From Branchiostoma floridae (taxonomy: Eukaryota; Chordata; Leptocardii; Amphioxiformes; Branchiostomatidae): a stretch of DNA of 48,071 nucleotides. Of this stretch, positions 32,155 through 42,473 are shown one piece after another; within the stretch, counting starts at the first letter, position 1, and every line of letters starts with the position of its first letter. Both the position numbers and the translations under genes were made by a program. The DNA is taken from the NCBI RefSeq assembly GCF_000003815.2, contig NC_049981.1, positions 3,087,595 through 3,135,665 of the forward strand, read 5' to 3'. Below the pieces are notes generated by a model, which was not told the origin of the DNA, did no database searches, and worked only from the letters and a program-made list of their open reading frames with translations.

Positions 32155-32591
32155 TAGGGCTGGGTACCGGTACAGAAAATTCAGTTCCAGGTCCGGTTCA
32201 GGTCCAAAGGATCAGGTCCTGGTCCGGACCTGAACCTGGACCTGATTCAGTTTGACACGTACCCATGGTCCATTTCACTACAAAGAAATCTGTTTGGTGG
32301 AGTATTAGACTTACACTGGCGTTTTAAAATCCTACAACGCTAACCGCACCTGTGCGATTGGCTGTAAAACTTGGTAGAAATTACTATAAACTCTACTCTA
32401 CTTCACTCTTGTTATTTTCTTCAACCTGCAAGCGCCAAAACGTGTGAATGTCTGGTAAAATAATCTCTTAATTTTCTAATCGGTCCAACATCTGGTCCAC
32501 CTAATTTTTTTCATGTCCGGTTTTTCTGGACCGGTCCAATAGGGAAAAAAAACGTTTTTGTACCGGTACGCTGTACCGATACCCAGCCCTA
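32155..32591. mobile_element. hAT-type MITE, intact copy 3 with 8-bp duplication
   Basis: 437 bp, ends TAGGGCTGGGTACCGGTAC and the complementary CCCAGCCCTA, flanked by the 8-bp direct repeat ATATATAC at 32147-32154 and 32592-32599. 8-bp duplications and TAGGG-type ends are typical of the hAT superfamily. Interior is rich in CCGGACC/GGTCCGG palindromes. No transposase. It preserves an uninterrupted GATTTTAAAACGCC (read on minus) where the copy at 45558 is interrupted. Confidence 0.9.
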
Positions 32592-32817
32592 ATATATACA
32601 ATGATACTCTAGTCTCGTAACATTACTTGAACCATAGATAGAATATTACAGATAGTACTAAAGCTATCATAGATAGATTATCACAAATAGTACGTCTGCT
32701 AGTCTAGCAAGTAAACACGCCTCCGTATCTAAAGTTATCCGTATCTTGCGTTGTCTGTATAACCTAGCTCAAAAGGACAACCTCATGTATCGAGAAACGT
32801 AATGCTATTACTGTATG

Positions 32818-32916
32818 TTGTATTGTTACCCGGGCTAGCCCTTGATAATAGCCTGCGGCTAGTTGGGTAGTCATGGCTGTTTTTCTATACAGTAAAATAA
32901 ATCAAATCAACTCAAA
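32818..32916 (+). mobile_element. possible LINE 3' tail
   Basis: GCTAGCCCTTGATAATAGCC to CAGTAAAATAAATCAAATCAA looks like a retroposon 3' end with a short A-rich repeat tail. Weak evidence from tail style only. Confidence 0.3.
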
Positions 32917-33636
32917 GCCGTAGTCCTAGGTATATTAGGTTACACAAAAGATCTTTAAAAAATGGAGGTCGACCGTCGACAGGAACATACACATTTCCTT
33001 TTAACATCTGATCTACTGAATTATGAAATATGTTATGGAATCATTTTCCAACATCTTCCTCTAATTTCTGTTGCTTCAGAAAAATGATTATTTTTCTATA
33101 TTCTATGTTATGTAAAATAAGCAACACTTTACTTGAAAAACTTATATACATAGGTCTGGAAAAATCAGTACCTTAGATTTGATTCCTTTCTAAGCTACGT
33201 TACTTTCTTTTACACAGTAGAGTAGCATATAGCCTTAAAGAAAGGCAAACTGAGTTGAGGTGGGGCACCTTATGCAGATGATATTCAGTCTGTTTATTCT
33301 TTCCGTTATTTCAGCATTGTCATATCTGAAGCTATGTCAATACTTTTCTCTGGTTGGAAAATTTCTGTTACACAAAGTTTAAATTTCTGTTTGCATTATT
33401 TTCGTTGGATGGTTCACCCGTTTTTTTTGTTATTAGTCTATGATTTTTTGAGTATGAAAACTTAACCCAATAAAAGATGAAAAAATTATAGAAGACCTAC
33501 AAAACCTAGGTTACCTTTATGTTGACACGTCGCATAATATCAACACCAGTACATGTATATTAATATGACGTTGAGCATGCAAATGTCTTTCATTTCAGAA
33601 ACCGATGCTACAACGTTTCTTTTACCCACAGGAATT
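32917..33636. other. nothing recognised
   Basis: AT-rich, no coding or repeat signal recognised. Confidence 0.35.
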
Positions 33637-33725
33637 CAATGAATGCATGAATGACGACCTTTATTTATTGTACATGTATACTATTTGGGTTAAGTACAGG
33701 TCGCAACAAAAGAATATTCGACGGA
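33637..33725 (-). mobile_element. LINE 3' end fragment
   Basis: GAATGCATGAATGACGACC, TTTATT, TACAGGTCGCAACAA parallels 37753-37815, where the same block directly follows a LINE ORF2 remnant. The (ATTC)-like end suggests a CR1/L2-type tail. Confidence 0.5.
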
Positions 33726-33882
33726 CACATGAATTTTTTTACAATGTCGACCAACGCACGGGTCATATTATAATAACTGAATTATACAGCTTCTGCTGAA
33801 GAAAAGTATCTTTCTTGTGCCAGCGAAAGACCTCCAAAAAGACATGTACAAGGATCGGTAGGCTTTTGCTAGGGTTGGAAAA

Positions 33883-34127
33883 GGTGGTATCTCACTGCAC
33901 TTGGTGCACTGGTGCGGCACTGCGAGGTTCATTAACTACGGCACTGTTGTGTTATTTTCGCCGATTTCTTTATAATCTAGATATTGTGTAATACGTAAAA
34001 GTACGACTTAAAGGATAGCAAAATACACAAAACGTAAGAAAATTTGTTTTTCATCTCTGAAATTCGCTGAGTAATTTTTCAAACCACGCAGTGCCGCACC
34101 CGTGCCCCAAGTGCAGTGAGATACCAC
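33883..34127. mobile_element. GGTGGTATCTC-type MITE, copy 2
   Basis: GGTGGTATCTCACTGCACTT to CAGTGAGATACCAC, with about 60-bp inverted repeats containing GGTGCGGCACTGCG and its complement. Confidence 0.8.
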
Positions 34128-34362
34128 AGCATTTTCCGGCCCATCCCTTACAGTAGCTGTGTTGTGTTGTGTGGCTTGAACGATCACACCGTGAGAGAAC
34201 TATAAGGGCATTTAAACTAGCAACGGTTGCTTTATATAGTAGTGAACTGGTAGTGAAAAAAATGATTTTTTTGCCAGCGATAGACCTCATTTAAAAAAAG
34301 TTAGCTAGGGTCGGCAGGTTTTTGCTTCGGTCGGAAATACAGCATTTTCCTCTAGGACTTAG

Positions 34363-34597
34363 GCTGGTATCTCACTGAACTTGGGGCACCAGTGTGGCAC
34401 TGCGGGGTTCGTATGATCCCTCAATAAATGTCAAAGATAAAGAGCGAATTTTCTTACATTTTGTCTATTTTTTGTCTTCTAAGTTACGTATTACGCAACG
34501 TCTACGTTATACAAAATCGGCGAAAAAAACACAACAGTGTCACAGTGAAGGAACCCCGCAGTGCCGCACCGGTGCGCCAAGTGCAGTGAGATACCAC
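34363..34597. mobile_element. GGTGGTATCTC-type MITE, copy 3
   Basis: GCTGGTATCTCACTGAACTT to GTGCAGTGAGATACCAC; same long inverted repeats as copies 1 and 2. The middle is in the opposite orientation relative to copy 2 (TCAATAAATGTCAAAGATAA here, TCATCTCTGAAATTCGCTGA there). Confidence 0.8.
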
Positions 34598-35118
34598 ATT
34601 TACAGTAGCTGTGTTGTGTTTTGTTGTGTGGATTGAATGCTCACACCGTGAGGCAGCTGTAAGGGCATATACACTAGCAACGCAGCAGGTTTGATAAATG
34701 TCAGATGGCTGTTTTGTCTGTTACCATGGTAAAGCAATCTCGGTAAGCTTGCCCCGCGGCTTTCGAGGAGATCAGTGCCTCTGACATTAATATAAAAGGC
34801 TCCGGGCAAAAATGCTTTGTCCCGAGCCAGCCTTTTTCTTAAATATCAGGGCAGTATTATAAGAGCGTTCTAAGAATACCTTCTCTGTGTGGATGGCGAG
34901 TATGCTGCAAGCGGTGTCGTTTTTAATACTAATAAGGATAATTTTTATTGCATGTCCGTAGGCCTGCACAAAAGACCACATGTGTACTAATGATGGATAA
35001 AAAGGAAAAAAAAACTAACATTCAGCAGTAATTTTGAAATAGACTAGATGGAAAATGAACAACAACATTCCCTTTTTATAGGAAAAATCATGATATTGTT
35101 AATCGCGGCATCTGTATC

Positions 35119-35549
35119 TACTGCTGGCTACCAGTACATAAAATTCAAACCCAGCTTCTGTTTAGGTCCAGAGGATCAGGTCCAAGTCCGGACCTAAACC
35201 TTGACTTGATTGAATGTAAAAAACTTGTAAATGGGAGATATTAAAAGAAAACAGTGTCCAATTTTCTACAAAGAAATCTATTTGGTAGAGTATCCGACTC
35301 CCATGAGCGTTTTAAAACCCTGTCTTCATGTAAAGTATGTACGTTTGAATGTAGACACCTGGTAGAAATGGACTCTCTACTCCACCCTTCTCAACTCTAA
35401 CCCTTATCAAACCAACTACTGTAGCAGCTAACTCCTGCCAATATGATCTGGTCATTTTCTAATCGGTCCGAATTTTTTTTAAGGTCGGACCGGTCCAACA
35501 AGAAAACCCGGTTTTGTACCGCTAAATATCGGTACCAGTGCCCATCCTC
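35119..35549. mobile_element. hAT-type MITE, diverged copy 4
   Basis: Same orientation as 32155-32591. TACTGCTGGCTACCAGTAC stands for the left end and GGTACCAGTGCCCATCC for the right end. GTCCGGACCTAAACC, ATTTGGTAGAGTAT and GGTCGGACCGGTCCAACAAG are internal landmarks. Confidence 0.7.
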
Positions 35550-35585
35550 TTGTTGCATACAATTACAGATGGGAAACTGTTAAAG

Positions 35586-35828
35586 TGGGCTCTCACAGCC
35601 ACTGCACTTGGGGGCACCGGTGCGGCACTGCGGGGTTTGTAGATGACTCAGCAATTTTCAGAGATAAAGAACGGATTTTGTAACGCATTTTGTTGTCTTC
35701 TAAGTCGTACTTTATTACGCAACATCTAAATCATAAAAAAAAAATAAACGCGAAAATAACACAAAAGTGCCGCAGTGAACGAACCCCGCAGTGCCGCACC
35801 GGTGCCTCAAGTGCAGTGAGATATCACC
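35586..35828. mobile_element. GGTGGTATCTC-type MITE, copy 4
   Basis: GTGGGCTCTCACAGCCACTG to CAGTGAGATATCACC with inner GGTGCGGCACTGCGGGG and complement. Ends slightly eroded. Confidence 0.75.
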
Positions 35829-35829
35829 T

Positions 35830-36095
35830 CTACTAGCCACCCGTGATGTTTACAGAGCGCGCGTGGGAGGCAGAGACCAGGAGGTCCGTGACCATAGCTA
35901 CAGACTAATGAATATGTAAAACGCGCGACCGCTGACAAAGTCTGCTCGCAGAGTGTAGGCGACTGCCATTTTGTTCAGCAGGTTGGATACAAAGCGCGGC
36001 CGGATCTTACCACAGCAGGCCATCGCGCGATATTGAATACTGGCGATATTGTTGCAGTAGGGCCGATTGAAAACTCGATATATCTTCTTTGAGAG
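35830..36095 (+). promoter_or_regulatory. CpG-rich stretch ending in a donor-like site
   Basis: A locally GC- and CpG-rich segment (GCGCGCGTGGGAGG, CGCGCGACCGC, AAAGCGCGGCCGG) ending in GAGAG|GTAGGT at 36096. It could be a promoter and 5' untranslated exon for a plus-strand gene such as the ANKRD34-like gene 6 kb downstream. Speculative. Confidence 0.2.
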
Positions 36096-36545
36096 GTAGG
36101 TGCTCTGCGGAAAGACATGTTTTAGATACCTATGATCATGCCATGCATAGTGGGTTATTGGCGGAGTTTTCTTCAGATGCTATACATTTTTCGTGCGCAA
36201 AGGACCTGCCACCCAAAATAGCTAGTGCATGCAATGCTAAAAAGGCAGGCATTCTTTCCCAGAATATATCTTTGTACTGAGTTGTGTTATATTGGTTAGT
36301 ATTATATATGCATATATAACAGCTAATTTTTTAGCTTTGTCTCTTGCCCCTTCTTGATCACCTTATCATTCTGTTTATGACGCCTCAGGTTTCTTGTATA
36401 TACTGTATGTTGTCCACTGGTTGCTTTTGCTCTTTATACTGAATGTAACGCGTTTTATTTTGTGTTGTTTTACATGTATGGCGGGCCCCCTTGGACATCA
36501 ACTCTCAAAAGTTGAAGGGGCTACCCACCTGTTTTAAGTCAAATA

Positions 36546-36749
36546 CTGTAAATGCAGAAATGTTCGCGGTGGATTAATGTTCGCGGTTTTCGCGGCGGCC
36601 GCTTCACCGCGAATTTAAAACCACCGCGAACATTTTTCCATAACAGAGACTACAGTGAATGGTGCTACCGCGAAATTAAAACCACTGCGAAAAGTCCTTT
36701 TTCCCGCTACCGCGAAATTAAATCCCCGCGAACTTAAATGCATTTACAG
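36546..36749. mobile_element. TA-flanked MITE with CTGTAAATGCA ends, copy 2
   Basis: Perfect CTGTAAATGCA / TGCATTTACAG ends between TA at 36544-36545 and TA at 36750-36751. The interior has several TTCGCGG/CCGCGAA pairs as in the copy at 8458. No coding capacity. Confidence 0.85.
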
Positions 36750-36751
36750 TA

Positions 36752-37752
36752 AATGAATGCATAAATACATTACAAATTGAAGCTGGTGGTTCCTGAAATG
36801 GAATTTCATGAATTCCTTTCTTGCCGAAGTAGCAAATATAGAAAATATTTTTATGGTATAGCTAGTTATGTCTTGCGGGAAATCTACTTGACCTTTAAAA
36901 GTGGTACGTGCCTCCGCCATTTGTACACCAGTCCTTAGACGTGCTTTTCAACACATTGAGCACATTTCAGCGATTGTATATCTAAATACAAGCTCCCCTG
37001 AGTATTCCACTTTGAAAGTGTTATCAACTATGTCCATGCAATTCAGAAATGCAACTTCTTTCTGACGTATGCTAACAGGTGTCTGTCACCAAAAGAATGC
37101 ACTTCAGTGGAAGCCAGTTTATTGCACAACGGATAATTGCACACCTGTTAACTGCACGAAATCCTTATATCCTGTAATGGTGCGGTCCAGCTTTAATAAC
37201 TTCGCTTCGTTGCAACATTCGGATACTTGCACGAATTGCACTGGCAAATGGGGTGTGCAATTAGGCGGCTTTTTTCTGTACATGTACTTGCATTGTGCAC
37301 TCATAATGGTCTAATCTAACTTATCAATCTGAGTAGGAAATCATGGAGATCAAGCGTTGCTTTGTTGGGTAATCATCTTTGAGAGTTTTTAATACAAACG
37401 CCACTGTAGTTCCAGAGTAAGCTGCTAGGAGGCCTAAATCCACGCCATTGTTCCTGAAATCAAAGGCTATTAAAGTGCCTAAACAAAACAAGTTACCGTA
37501 GGTCACAAAAGAATTTTGTTTCAAGACAATTGTACATGATACAAAGTATGGCAACAACCTATTACACATGTGACGTATTTTTATGGTTTTCACATTAGGC
37601 TGTGATACGTTTCCATTTTGTACGATTTACTAGTTGGTACTTTATAGTAATCTGTGAAGTAGTATGCATTTTTTTCACTACCTTGAATTATCATCTATTG
37701 GAACATAGCACCCCCTTCGATCTGGAGTTTAGTACTTCCTTCAGCATTGTAC
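36752..37752. other. nothing recognised
   Basis: No exon was recognised. ACAATTGTACATGATACAAAGTATGG at 37527-37552 resembles the LINE tail at 38950-38985. Confidence 0.35.
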
Positions 37753-38192
37753 TAGTTAATGAATGAATAAAGACCTTTATTGCACATTTTTGCCAGTACA
37801 GGTCACAACAAGACATGTTGAAGAAATACGTTTAACAGAAGCAAGATAAAACTAACGTTAAAAAATTAAACTTCTACAGTTAATTTGGAGACAAAAGAAC
37901 AGAATGATACGTTTTATGATCGATGGTTTATCTAGTTTCATTAGGGATATGAATCTTTCTTTCCTCAGAACTTGAGTGTATGAAATAGCTGAATAGATTT
38001 TCTACCAGCCTTTAGTCTTTGTTCCAGAGGGATACGGGTATGTCTTCCGGTTTCAATATGCATGCTGTGGTAGCTTATCCTTAGTCTATTGATTGCATTC
38101 CTGTTCCTCATATTTTCATTACTTAAATATTTTTTTTGATATTTTTTTTCACACAAGCATATTTTTTTACACTTGAGGTTAAGAAATGTCAT
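37753..38192 (-). mobile_element. LINE ORF2 C-terminal and 3' end remnant
   Basis: The minus frame reads NRNAINRLRISYHSMHIETG then RHTRIPLEQRL, the LR(I/T)S.H.L.IE.GR(Y/H).R.P...R segment near the C-terminus of CR1/L2-type reverse transcriptases. Downstream on minus, the block GCAATAAAGGTCTTTATTC and ATTCATTCATT make a microsatellite-like 3' tail. Confidence 0.6.
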
Positions 38193-38864
38193 TTTTTAAC
38201 CTCCTTGATGTGATATGACGTGTAAGAGGATCCCCTAACGGCACAAGTCTTCCACGTCGATCCTTAAGAGGAAACACGACGACGTGCGCTTGACGTTCTT
38301 TGATCTCTGACGCCTACGTAAGTCGTTGACGTCCTTTTAGTCATGAAATGGAAATGGGTGGGTGGGTGGACGGAATATACGCAGGCCGGTGTTGCGTGGG
38401 CGTCTATATCACCCACCATTTCTTGCCCCCGTGTCCATTTTCCCCAACCATCATCTTCAGACAAAGCGCAAACCTTATTACAGCGCTGCAAATATAACCA
38501 CATCATTAGGTCCACTTACACTAACAAGGCAACGCTTTGAACAGTGGGTGCTGAGAACGCGATTATAGGTTCATAATCGTTGTCCACTGGATTGAATTTG
38601 CGCCAGGTACAAATATAGAAATCGTCTCTTAAGAGAAATCGATTGATATTAATTGCAAGCAGACGTGGCAGGTTGCGCTCGGGTGGAGCTGAGATTGGAT
38701 TGTGTTTGCTTGAGTGCTCAGCGCGGTATAGTGGGTGATGCAGCTGGGACCACCCAGGCATGGTAATGTACGGTGGATTCATCTCCGTGGCCTCGCGCTG
38801 ATAGCATTTCATTTTCAACACTTCCGCAGTCGGGTGAGCCGCATTGAACGTGCGCAGACTTTCC
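38193..38864. other. nothing recognised
   Basis: Moderately GC-rich, with ORFs in several frames (38264-38515, 38343-38568, 38516-38821) that overlap on opposite strands and show no family signature or splice context. Confidence 0.3.
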
Positions 38865-39102
38865 TTACACCCCTGTCACATCTGGCGAAAACTGATCGGA
38901 CAGCGATTCTGCGGCAATCGCCCGAGCCTCGCTTCTGATAATAACTTTATTGCACAACAATTGTACAAGGTATAAAGTATGGCGTATGTTTGACAGGGAC
39001 GTTTTTCAGGTGAAAAATACGCGCAACCCTCTGTCGATCTTAAATATGGCCGATCTTCCATCGATACGCCCAAAGATCTTGGATGATGTGACAGGGGTGT
39101 AA
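38865..39102. mobile_element. MITE with TTACACCCCTGTCACAT inverted ends
   Basis: 238 bp; 17-bp perfect inverted ends. The TA within each end is a plausible target duplication. A LINE-tail-like piece (ATAACTTTATTGCACAACAA, 38939-38985) lies inside. Confidence 0.8.
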
Positions 39103-39254
39103 TGAAGTTATGTATTGGTTGGGTTTACACACGGCTTTCCGAAAAGGAAGCGTTCTGTTTACACACGTACATGGGGCCGCAAAGTGACATAGAACGCACA
39201 GCTATAGTGCCGGCGGTGTGACAACCCTAGAATTGCCTCAGGGGTTGCTTAGGC

Positions 39255-39425
39255 ATTTGCACGAACTTTATAAAATTCGTATGAATCTTATGTGATACGC
39301 ACGAATCACTATGCGAAAACGTACGAACCTTATGAAAATCGCACCAATCACTATGCGAAAACATACGAACCTTATGTAATACGAACAGACCTCATGTGAT
39401 ACGCACGCGCGCACGAATTGTATAT
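39255..39425. repeat. short degenerate direct repeats
   Basis: CACTATGCGAAAAC.TACGAACCTTATG and (T)GTGATACGCACGAA words recur about every 45-50 bp. Confidence 0.6.
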
Positions 39426-39715
39426 ATTTGCATAGTGATTCATACAGGTCTCATTTGCTAATGACAGATGAAGAAAGAGAAAAAGAAGAAAGAACAAGAA
39501 GAACACACCAGCAAAAACTATATGTTTTTCCTAAGATTCATCAAGGAGAGAGATTTGCCGGGATTGCTTCTATTGGCGACTAGAATCGCAACCTTTAGCC
39601 TATTGCGATTTTTTTTTACTTAAAAAAAATCACCTTTTTAGGTGACCAACAACTGTTAATGCCTGTCGTTGAATGTCTTTCGCCAATGGTCCCCAGCAGT
39701 CGTAACCCTGGGACA

Positions 39716-40105
39716 TACCCACAAGAATGAGCCGGAATGCCGTCAGAATGAAAATTCTTTTCTATTCCTGGGAATTCGCAGTGTATTCTAAAAACTCTCA
39801 CTGCCTTCCAGATATTTGTGCCCGTTCTTTTGGATGGCCCGAAAGTTTTTGATATGCTCAAAACTTCCGACGTGCATTTGAAGTGAAGACATAACTGCAG
39901 TATAAGTGTATTTTACAGCATTCCAACATTATCCGACATGCATTCGATGGAGAACCGAAACGGCAAGCTACTCCAAATTCTGCCAGAATGTGGCCAAACG
40001 AATATCTGGATTGAAGTAAGAATTTCTAGAATTCACTACGAATTCACAGGAATAGAAAAGAATTTTCAGTCTGACGGCATTTTGGCTCATTCCTGCTCGT
40101 GTGAA
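39716..40105. mobile_element. large foldback, arms about 155 bp
   Basis: The left arm (about 39725-39880) and right arm (about 39937-40096) are inverted copies. Shared landmarks are TTCCTGGGAATTCGCAGTGTA-type, TCCAGATATTTGTGCCCGTT, ATGCCGTCAGAATGAAAATT and their complements (CAGGAATAGAAAAGAATTTTC on the right). The loop is about 56 bp. No autonomous coding content. Confidence 0.75.
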
Positions 40106-40936
40106 GGGGATATAAGGTCCATTTGAAATTCCCACCCGAAAGTGGCGCGAATTTTGCAAATTCTTTATCCTGGCTGGTTCTGCTTGACTGACCTGCTTAT
40201 TCGGTTTCAGTGTGCAGGCCTTATATAAGTAAATATCTTTCATAAATACTCGCCATTAGCGCGACCTAGTAAGGTACCCGCTCTATATTTACCAGCCCAG
40301 AATTCGAAACTACCGTCCAAATTACCAGAAATGCTTGCAGATAATAGCAGACCTTCTCGGCTATAAACGGCGCGTGAAAATGTCCCGCACCGTTTTGTAC
40401 CCGTCTCTGTAGACTTCACGTTTGAACTGCCTGTATGTATCTCATTTCTCTAATGGCCCGCCGAACCACCACTAATGGCTACATCAGTCACTTCTAGCAT
40501 TGCCCGTAATTACCGATGATAACAGAAGTGCCATGAATTAGCGTCGTTTCTGGGCTTCACTTCTGTACTCAAGTAGATGCGAGTGTGTGTGATGTGATGC
40601 TAAATATAAGGGAAGCTTTTTTCAAAGGACAAAATCGTCTCCTTGTAAACCATCTCCAAGGTATTGCAGACAACCCTTTTATTTCTTCACATTCAGCGAA
40701 AAAAAGAAAGCAATTCTCCTTCTAAGATCACAAAGCCCAAGCATAAAAGAAAAGGTGGAATCTTTCGTCTTCTATTGTCTACGACAAAGAAGTCGAACCC
40801 AATAACCCAGAGTCTAGAGTTGGCTTTCAGACTAGAGTCGATATTGTTTGAATCTCTGTTTGAATCTCTCGTGTTTTATATATATTGTGTATTGAATTTT
40901 CTTGGGGGGGGGGGGGTAATTAAAAGTTTTATAATT
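40106..40936. other. nothing recognised except a G run
   Basis: No gene signature. The 181-codon frame starting at 40664 runs into the tandem repeat at 40937 and owes part of its length to it. Confidence 0.35.
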
Positions 40937-41330
40937 ATCGAGCTAGTGTCATACAACTACAGTCTTGGCTACCTCCCTGGCGTCACTTTTACAAGTGCAA
41001 TCAAGGCTACAACGCTACATACATGGCACCGTTTAGTAAACTTACAAGTATTTTATTTCTTTAGAACTATCGAGCCAGTGTCACTTATACAACACTACAG
41101 TCATGGGTACCTTACTAGTGTCGCCTCTACAAGTACAATCAAGGCTACAACACTTACATACATGGCACCGTTTAGTAAACTTACAATTGCAAGTCTTTTA
41201 TTTCTTTAGGACTATCGAGCCAGTGTCACTTATACAACACTACAGTCATGGGTACCTTACTAGTGTCGCCTCTACAAGTGCAATCGAGGCTTCAACGCGA
41301 CATACATGGAACCATTGAGTAAACGTGCCC
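40937..41330. repeat. tandem repeat, three units of about 130-145 bp
   Basis: ATCGAGC.AGTGTCA begins units at 40937, 41069 and 41214. Each continues ACTACAGTC.TGG.TACC, CTACAAGT.CAATC.AGGCT and ACATACATGG.ACC.TT.AGTAAAC. Open frames across it are repeat-driven. Confidence 0.85.
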
Positions 41331-41631
41331 AAAGACACTTGAAGCATAAATTGTTGTACTTGCTGGTGAATATGATTGATTGAATCGTGTATTAAGTTAT
41401 ACTAACTGACATTCTTAAATATAGTAATGGTTTGGGGCACGTATGGACAAACCCTAGGTCGTCTCATGTTGTTATGCTAACCCATCTAGTATATGACTCC
41501 GTTTACAGGATATATACATACAAGAATGGCATACGTCTATTCAAAATAATTCAAAATTTTTCGTTTACTGCACGCTAAATGACAGGTACGGACGTAAGAA
41601 GAATATTTCGAAGATGCATAATTTTGGATTT

Positions 41632-41881
41632 CGTAGAGCAATCACAAAGATAAGAACCTGCTGTCACAAATTGAACGTAGAAGTCGGAAGATATAATAAA
41701 ATTGTCCCGTGACCGGCGGTTTTGTCCATCCTGCACCTGCCCTAATGAGATCGAAGATGAATATCACTTAATCATGGATTATTCAAATCTATTTCTTTGT
41801 ACCCGACTGAAAGAAATTGAGAAAATGAATGAAACGTTCTGTTCACTACATAAATTCAATTATATCCCAATTGGTAAATAA
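41632..41881 (+). mobile_element. LINE ORF2 C-terminal remnant with frameshift
   Basis: From 41635 it reads RAITKIRTCCHKLNVEVGRY; after a stop and a +1 shift it continues RRFCPSCTCPNEIEDEYHL from 41714, ending at a TAA at about 41879. This is the standard C-terminal zinc-finger-like region of CR1/L2-type non-LTR retrotransposons, here broken. Confidence 0.65.
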
Positions 41882-42034
41882 ATCATAGAATGTTTAAACC
41901 TTAGAACCAATAGTGTAAATGATACTCTAGACTCAACAGTTGATATATTAATACTTCTTCATACACATCCATTGGTAGGTGATTCCTTTGCGTTACACTT
42001 GTTTGCTTACATAATTATAGCTTTGTAGTAGATT

Positions 42035-42260
42035 AACCCCTCTATTACATTATTTCACTAAGAAGAGTACAAAGAGTGTGTCTATTAGTGAAAAAATGTG
42101 ATAGCGCCCCTCTATCACATTATTTCACTAGTAAGAGTACAAAGATTGTCTAATTAATGGTAAAATAATATGATATCATTGTGTCAACCATCATCACGTG
42201 TGAGAGTAGCTAACACGGTTTTGGACTGAAACACTTTTTTGAACTAAAATAATGTGATGA
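42035..42260. repeat. duplicated inverted-repeat block upstream of the ANKRD34-like gene
   Basis: CCCCTCTATTACATTATTTCACTA at 42038 recurs as CCCCTCTATCACATTATTTCACTA at 42107, each followed by AAGAGTACAAAGA. The inverse TAGTGAAAAAATGTGATA lies at 42087-42104 and AATAATGTGAT at 42249-42259. It could be a MITE remnant or hairpin array. Confidence 0.65.
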
Positions 42261-42372
42261 ATAGACAGTGTTACCGAACCTTTAACAGATTTCTACAAGA
42301 CTTTCTTGGTTATGTTGTTATCTGCAGGCGGGCGAACCTCGGTGGTTCTGCCTGGGCGCCATCTTGCTGCCC

Positions 42373-42429
42373 ATGGTAGTGTCGTCCACCATACAGCTTC
42401 ATCACACCGTGGAACTCGGAAATATTTGA
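42373..42429 (+). promoter_or_regulatory. uORF upstream of the ANKRD34-like start
   Basis: CCCATGG opens an 18-codon frame (MVVSSTIQLHHTVELGNI) that stops at TGA 42427-42429, 44 nt before the main ATG. A G at +4 makes it a reasonable start context, so it could dampen translation. Function is inferred from position. Confidence 0.4.
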
Positions 42430-42473
42430 GCGGTTAAACACTGTTGTCTCACCGACTGTAACCGGAGCTTCAC

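Larger units (their letters stand above)
33820..34685. repeat. two-unit segmental tandem duplication, about 465 bp
   Basis: GCCAGCGA(A/T)AGACCTC begins units at 33821 and about 34275. Both units then carry a GGTGGTATCTC MITE, TTACAGTAGCTGTGTTGTGTT, GATCACACCGTGAG-like and AAGGGCAT.T..ACTAGCAACG words. The MITE was probably present before duplication. Confidence 0.7.

Noticed and set aside
40664-41318. 181- and 71-residue plus-strand ORFs
   Set aside because: They extend through the roughly 140-bp tandem repeat and have no family signature upstream of it.
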